Assembly: GCA_030142905.1 (NCBI GenBank)
Contig: JASJOG010000207.1
Coordinates: 1 to 64,000, forward strand
Direction of reading: 5' to 3'
Source: Heliopora coerulea
Taxonomy: Eukaryota; Cnidaria; Anthozoa; Scleralcyonacea; Helioporidae
DNA: 64,000 nucleotides
Numbering within the stretch: position 1 is the first letter of the stretch; each line of letters starts with the position of its first letter. Position numbers and translations under genes: made by a program. A model generated the notes under the pieces. It made no database searches. It saw only the letters and a program-made list of their open reading frames with translations, and was not told where the DNA came from. Positions 59,353-64,000 of this stretch are shown here, piece by piece.

Positions 59353-62300
59353 GTTAGTTGAACAACTGTGCTTTGCTACCATCTCACCAGTAAAGAGTTC
59401 TGCATGTGTTTCAAACATTGATTTGGCCTAAAATTTTTTAACTATTTCAAATTTAAACTGGTTCAATAATTTATTGTCTTTTTGAATGGTCTGTGGTTGC
59501 ATTTTCAAACCATTGATATTAACAGCCAATTTCTAGCCTTTCTCAAAGGTGATGAGTAATCAATCCTCTTTATAAGGCACAATAACAAAAAGTGGGTGTG
59601 ACCATACTTTTATGTGAGTGTGGTGCTAACCATTGAACTTCTAAAAAGTCTTTAGGGGTTGAAAAATGTTTGAAGGGTTCATGGTCCAAACCTTTTCTTT
59701 TTTCAACCACTACTAGTTAAAACAGATTACAGTTTTGAAGTGGACCTGAATACTTACAGCTAGTGGTTGAAGTATTTAATGATTTTCCACCACGTGATTT
59801 CTCACTTTTTAATTTACAGTTACACACAGATCAGAGTGGTGTGCAAGAGAGCACAGCAAAACTTTTCACTCAATTTTTCATTTGATCTTTTATTTTGCAG
59901 TGATGGAACAAGGGAAAGCTCAGTTGTTACAAAGATGTTCCTTGTTGAGGAAGCAGAGCTGGAAGAGAGTGAAGATGATGTGGATTTGGAGAATCTATGA
60001 AACAGCAGACAACCAACAGCTAAGGTCAGACAAGAGTATATTCTGAATTAGTGAAGCAGTTGAATCATAAAACTAGCAGGAAAACAAAAATGATTATAAA
60101 TGCAGGAAAGGTGTGACATAACACTGTTACCATTGTTTGTTGACTTTATTTAATGTTCATTGCCAGCCAAGAATTTGAAAAAAATATTAGACAAAACACA
60201 ATCCAAAATTAAATATCTGGTAAATAACTCAAGATATGAGCTTAAGAAGAAGACAAAAGTATGGTGATAATATTTCAACTTTATTTCAAAGCCTTTGTCC
60301 GATCAACTAATTACAAACTTATGTACATGTGTAATTAGTTGATCTGACAAAGGCTTTGAAATAAAGTTGAAATATTATCTCCATACTTTTGTCTTGTTCT
60401 TAAGCTCATATCTTAAGTTATTTACAAGATGTTTATTTTTGGATTATGTTTTGTCTTATGTTTGCTCAATGTGATGGTGGTACATGATGTATATCATTCA
60501 GTCTCCACAATATGAAGACAAACTTAGTTTAGTGTAGGAAACAACTAATCACTGAGGGGCATGACCCACCTCTAGCAGATCCAGGAGCATCCTCTCTCTG
60601 TAAAGTTTTGATCTTCTGAGGCTCTGAAATGCTATTTCCAGCATTTTGAGAGCAGTTTTAACAATGAATATAAAGATCATAAACAGCATCACACCATAAC
60701 TTAGTACCAGTAATCTATCTCACCATTGTATACAACAACATGAAGTGATTTTCAATTACCCCTTCAATTTACCCTTTAAAATCAACATTTTACAGCTTAA
60801 TATATCTAACTAGCCTGTGATCATGAATGGATAAATTCAACTACAATAGCTAGTAAACCTTACTAACATTTTTTATTTTGAAATCCAGTACATGACACAG
60901 AAAATGAATACAGAAAGAATTGTCACTTGTGTAACTATTGATGAGTCTGCCACTTGGAAGAAGTTTGCTTCTGTGTACAGGAGGGAGGTACTCCTGCCAC
61001 CCACCCACCCATCTCCTACACTTCTGTTATTCCTATAATGTACAAGCCAAATAGTTGGTCTAGGAGGAAATTCACTGGCACTTGGTGATACTGGGCTCAG
61101 ATCACCCACCAATTGTGCCAATAGCTATATATTTACATAATTTAAGATCTTTTATGTTCTGGTGTTATACTTTAACACCAGTTGCTGATGCTAAAGGGCA
61201 GCAGCAATGACTTAGAAATCACAACAGTCGTCCCCTGATTTATGTATAGTATTTCCCCAAGGGTTTGAAAGTGACCCTTACCCATTGGCAGTGGAACAGT
61301 TTGAGTTTTGTGAGAGTGAACATGTATGTGGGTCAGAGCATTAGGTTTGGAATCTAGTTAGACTGACTTACATGTGAAGACTCTGGTTAGTGTTTTTGTT
61401 TTTTGTTTTTCTAACTTCTTAACATTCTCTTTTGCTCCTTGTTTAGGGTCCTTCAGGTTTATTAAACTCCATGAAAAACCTTGGCTTAAATGAAATTCAG
61501 GCAACTTCAGTGGGGCAAGCCCAGAATGGATGGATAAGCCATGACCATGATCAAGGCAAAAAATCAGGTAAGCTAATGGTTATTTTTTAGTAAATGACAT
61601 AAAAATTTTTTAAATTTCATTTATCACTGCAAAACAAGTTAGTTGTCATATTCTTGTTGGACAAAAACCAAGAACAATAATTCAGCTGTGAAAAGACACC
61701 AAACTTTAGTTTTAAAATAATCTGTAATATTCATGCAACTAAAAAATTATAAGAAGTGATAAAAAAATTAGAAAAAAATAGAGAAATTGGAGGAAAAAGG
61801 ACAGCTTTTTCAGACTCTTCCAGAATGGCATGGCTTGCTGTGTTGTAGTTTGTTATCTGCCAAAAGCATAACACGACCTTGCTGCCTGACCTTAATTTGT
61901 TGTTTTAATATGACGACACCAAATTAGACATTTCTTTAACATGTTGGCTGCGTGAAATAGTAGATGCTGAATTCACATTTTGGGGAGCCCTTGACATCCC
62001 CTGTGGCTTTTACAAATTAAAATGATTTATTTTTGTGTGTTCTAAAGATGCCCAAGTGAGTAGTTCCCCATATAGAAAATCTAAAGGAGAAAAAAAGTAA
62101 GTAGCGATCTGTCTAGGAATGAAAATTTGAGGTGATTTGCCTTGTCTTTTTGGATTTTTACGAGATCTATTCGCATGGTAGTTTTAACATTTTTGAACCT
62201 GTGACATCAGATTGCTAAAATTACACTGTATATTGTAAACAAGGTTTAATGACATTAATCCTGTATATTTTTGTTTTTTGGCTTACCTTACAACGTGTTC

Positions 62301-62638
62301 TCACAAACTGTTGGAAGATATTCAAAATTCTAAAACCGATTTCAGCTATAATAGCATTTGTTGCATTTGTGCCACACTTGCTTTTTAACTCCCCCCCCCC
62401 CCCCCCACACACACACACACACACTTAATAGTAGATAACAAGCAGTCTGTTGTTTGTAAACGTTTTCCATTAGTCACATTTTCTATTAGTCACGTCCTTG
62501 TCCCCTTGGGTACGGCGTTGTCCTCGTTTCTTTTCTCCCCTTTTTAAAGATTAACTCGTCTAATTTTGGCTCAATTACACTTTAAATAAATAAATAATTT
62601 TTAGATTTGGGAGACGAGAGGATGTCCGTTCACCAGAG
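59205..62638 (+). CDS. DZANK1: DZANK1-like gene, internal exons only
   Basis: Exons: 59205-59352, 59901-59985 (donor uncertain), 61447-61567, 62048-62096, 62605-62638. The first two encode ETSGALIYYTVNGTKPDPF, YYKPFILGAGKRTVKTTATS and DGTRESSVVTKMFLVEE, which match the N-terminal region of DZANK1 (double zinc ribbon and ankyrin repeat protein) and related chitobiase C-terminal-like folds. The next exons encode LLNSMKNLGLNEIQATSVGQ, SSSPYRKSKGEKK and FGRREDVRSPE, with matching phases. The zinc ribbons and ankyrin repeats would lie beyond 64 kb. No start exon was found; the CXC transposon-like unit sits directly upstream. If exon 2 is not spliced it ends at TGA 59998-60000. Confidence 0.6.
59901..59985 (+). 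CDS. DZANK1: DZANK1-like exon (TRESSVVTKMFLVEE)
   Basis: Acceptor TTTGCAG. The 3' border is uncertain: a weak GTGGAT donor after ESEDD gives phase 0, which fits the next exon. Reading on gives a stop at 59998-60000. Confidence 0.55.
60187..60458. mobile_element. 270-bp near-perfect inverted repeat
   Basis: Arms of about 127 bp (60187-60313 and 60331-60458) with a spacer of about 17 bp. Pairs include AATATTTCAACTTTATTTC with GAAATAAAGTTGAAATATT. The GACAAAGGCTTTGAAATAAA stretch recalls the Penelope-like end motif. In a DZANK1-like intron. Confidence 0.85.
60460..61446. other. DZANK1-like intron, rest
   Basis: No further gene or repeat recognised. Confidence 0.4.
61447..61567 (+). CDS. DZANK1: DZANK1-like exon (GPSGLLNSMKNLGLNE)
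   Basis: Acceptor GTTTAG, donor GTAAGC; 40 codons plus one base. Confidence 0.6.
62048..62096 (+). CDS. DZANK1: DZANK1-like exon (49 nt)
   Basis: Acceptor CTAAAG, donor GTAAGT. Reads DAQVSSSPYRKSKGEKK across the junctions. Confidence 0.55.
62391..62424. repeat. Poly-C and (AC)n
   Basis: A C-run followed by about nine AC units. Confidence 0.9.
62605..62638 (+). CDS. DZANK1: DZANK1-like exon (34 nt)
   Basis: Acceptor TTTTTAG, donor GTACAA. Reads FGRREDVRSPE and ends in phase 0. Confidence 0.5.
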
Positions 62639-62659
62639 GTACAATTACTGTTTATTTGA

Positions 62660-63284
62660 GATAATAATAATAATAATAATATGGTAGGCAAGATGTTTCG
62701 GCATCCTCAGGGAGTGGCGCCCCTGCCTTGCCAGCTGGGTAAACGGGTGACTGAAAGCCACTGCTTGCCTTAATTGGCTGTCAGTGGTAATTAACCTCAC
62801 CTAAGGTGTTGGCAAACCTTCCCTGTTAGCCCAAGGACTAGTAAATCCTTCTGACTGTCCTGATGTCCTTTACCTTAAGTGGTTGAGTGAGCCCAGGACA
62901 CTAACGTGTCTGAAAGGAACTCTTCTAGTCTAAGAACAAAATAGATCACATTATCCAACTTCAGCTATTGGACTGGCGTCTAGCTTGCCTTAATTGGTCG
63001 GCTTTGCGGAACAGACCCTTAGAACAGTCTGAGAGGAAGTGTGATGGTTATTGAGGAAGTCTCATGATTTATAGGTGCAAAGCACCAGCCCTTGACCATG
63101 CCCAACCAACGGAATTGTGTATGTGAGACTGTGGTGTAAAATGGTATTAACTACTCACGTTTTTCACTTTTGTGATTGCCATACCACTATAATTTATGGG
63201 ACATGTGCCCACTTTGGCATAATATGGCAATTTGGGCTAAACGACCTCATTGGCTCGTATGAGCTGACTTTCCTCAATAATAGG
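62660..63284 (+). repeat. Unidentified retroelement stretch after (AAT)n
   Basis: An (AAT)n run at 62661-62680 is followed by TGGTAGGCAAGATGTTTCGG and a GC-richer body unlike the surrounding intron, ending near the tandem LINE tails. It is probably the 5' or 3' UTR part of the same LINE. Confidence 0.4.
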
Positions 63285-63593
63285 CTTCGACCCCTTCCAC
63301 TGTCCTTAGTTGGGTGGTGTGCGAGTTGTAATAATAATAATAATAATTCCCTGAAATGTGCAATGTCTGTTGCGGCCTTACCTGGCGGGATGCTGGGAGC
63401 CCGTAGCAGGCTTAGACCCCTTCCACTGTCCTTAGTTGGGTGGTGTGCGAGTTGTAATAATAATGGTAAAATTTCCTTTCCCCACAAGTTCCCTGAAATG
63501 TGCAATGTCTGTTGCGGCCTTACCTGGAGGGATGCTGGAGCCCATAGTAGGCTGAGACCCCTTCCACTGTCCTTAGTTGGGTGGTGTGCGAGT

Positions 63594-63631
<38 letters not shown>

Positions 63632-63645
63632 TAATAACAATAATA
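63285..63645 (+). repeat. Three tandem LINE-tail-like units with (AAT)n ends
   Basis: GACCCCTTCCACTGTCCTTA...GTGCGAGTTGTAATAATAAT occurs at about 63288, 63414 and 63556. The first two units are linked to the next by CCCTGAAATGTGCAATGTCT...GGATGCTGG. The last (AAT)n run is longest (63596-63645). Confidence 0.8.
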
Positions 63646-63930
63646 ATAATCGATGGAATAATCGATGTAGCCATACCAGGAGACAACAGAATTGGTGAGA
63701 AAGAAACAGAAAAGATAGAAAAGTATCAAGCATTGAAACGAGAGATTAAGAACCTGTGGTCAATGAGAAAGGTAGAAGTAATTCCAGTTGTCGTTGGAGC
63801 CTTGGGCTGTGTAAGCATAAAGTTTGAACAATGGATTGAGAGGATTGGAATAACAGTGAACGTTGAGGATATCCAGAAAACGACACTTCTTGGAACAGCA
63901 AGAATTTTAAGAGGATTGCTAGAAAACTAG
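63646..63930 (+). pseudogene. C-terminus of a LINE polyprotein (R2/NeSL-like)
   Basis: Reads IIDVAIPGDNRIGEKETEKI then VIPVVVGALGCVSIKFEQWI and TTLLGTARILRGLLEN before TAG. This resembles the C-terminal end found in many animal LINE polyproteins that databases label R2-like. No RT core is in the window, and a poly-(AAT) tract precedes it, so it is a fragment. Confidence 0.65.
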
Positions 63931-64000
63931 TCGTAACAGTGCCACCTTAGTCTACTGGTTCTAGACAGCTGGCACCGATAAATACCGGATCCACAGCAAA

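Noticed and set aside
63117..63698. 193-codon + strand frame with a poly-Asn end
   Set aside because: It runs through stacked LINE tails and an (AAT)n microsatellite; no domain is visible.

Overview
The window looks like AT-rich nuclear DNA from an animal, most probably an anthozoan cnidarian (stony coral or sea anemone). Coding sequence is sparse and cut into many short exons with GT/AG introns of several kb. The transposon mix (Penelope-like elements, Tc1/mariner, pogo, hAT, Harbinger, CR1/L2-like LINEs, three tRNA-derived SINE families, many foldback MITEs and a CXC-domain transposon) is of the kind I associate with hexacorals. The species assignment is inference.

Three host protein genes lie on the + strand. 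(1) 3.49-29.01 kb: a complete 17-exon gene for a GPCPD1-like glycerophosphocholine phosphodiesterase (starch-binding CBM20 domain, then a GDPD catalytic domain). The exon phases close perfectly to 586 codons plus stop. (2) 36.70-53.48 kb: a complete 8-exon gene for deoxyhypusine synthase (DHPS, 356 aa), the enzyme that starts hypusine formation on eIF5A. (3) From 59.2 kb to at least 62.6 kb: internal exons of a DZANK1-like gene; the first exon(s) and the 3' part were not found. A tRNA-Arg(ACG) gene with a Pol III terminator lies on the - strand at 36.26-36.33 kb, just upstream of DHPS.

Everything else is intron or spacer filled with repeats. 0-1.1 kb: a Tc1 element inserted in a TA microsatellite. 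8.7-12.0 kb: a LINE end, SINEs and a 1.7-kb inverted pair of Penelope-like elements with hammerhead-ribozyme-like cores. 14.7-16.3 kb: a CATATG-rich array and a 19-bp minisatellite. 23-27.5 kb: foldback elements and head-to-head telomere-like repeats. 30.4-34.4 kb: an inverted duplication, a 1.83-kb pogo-like element and a hAT MITE with a perfect 8-bp target duplication. 39.6-50.1 kb, inside DHPS introns: several Penelope-like copies, a LINE and a perfect 114-bp palindrome. 56.3-59.1 kb: a DNA transposon-like unit with about 140-bp inverted terminal repeats, a deleted CXC-domain gene and a six-copy 141-bp array at one end. 62.6-64 kb: LINE tails and the C-terminus of a LINE polyprotein.

The most interesting candidate is the 56.3-59.1 kb unit. 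It suggests that a multicopy CXC-domain protein family of invertebrates is carried by a long-TIR DNA transposon. The Penelope inverted pairs with ribozyme cores, and a short CTGA...GAAA motif shared by Penelope ends and a tRNA-derived SINE, come next.
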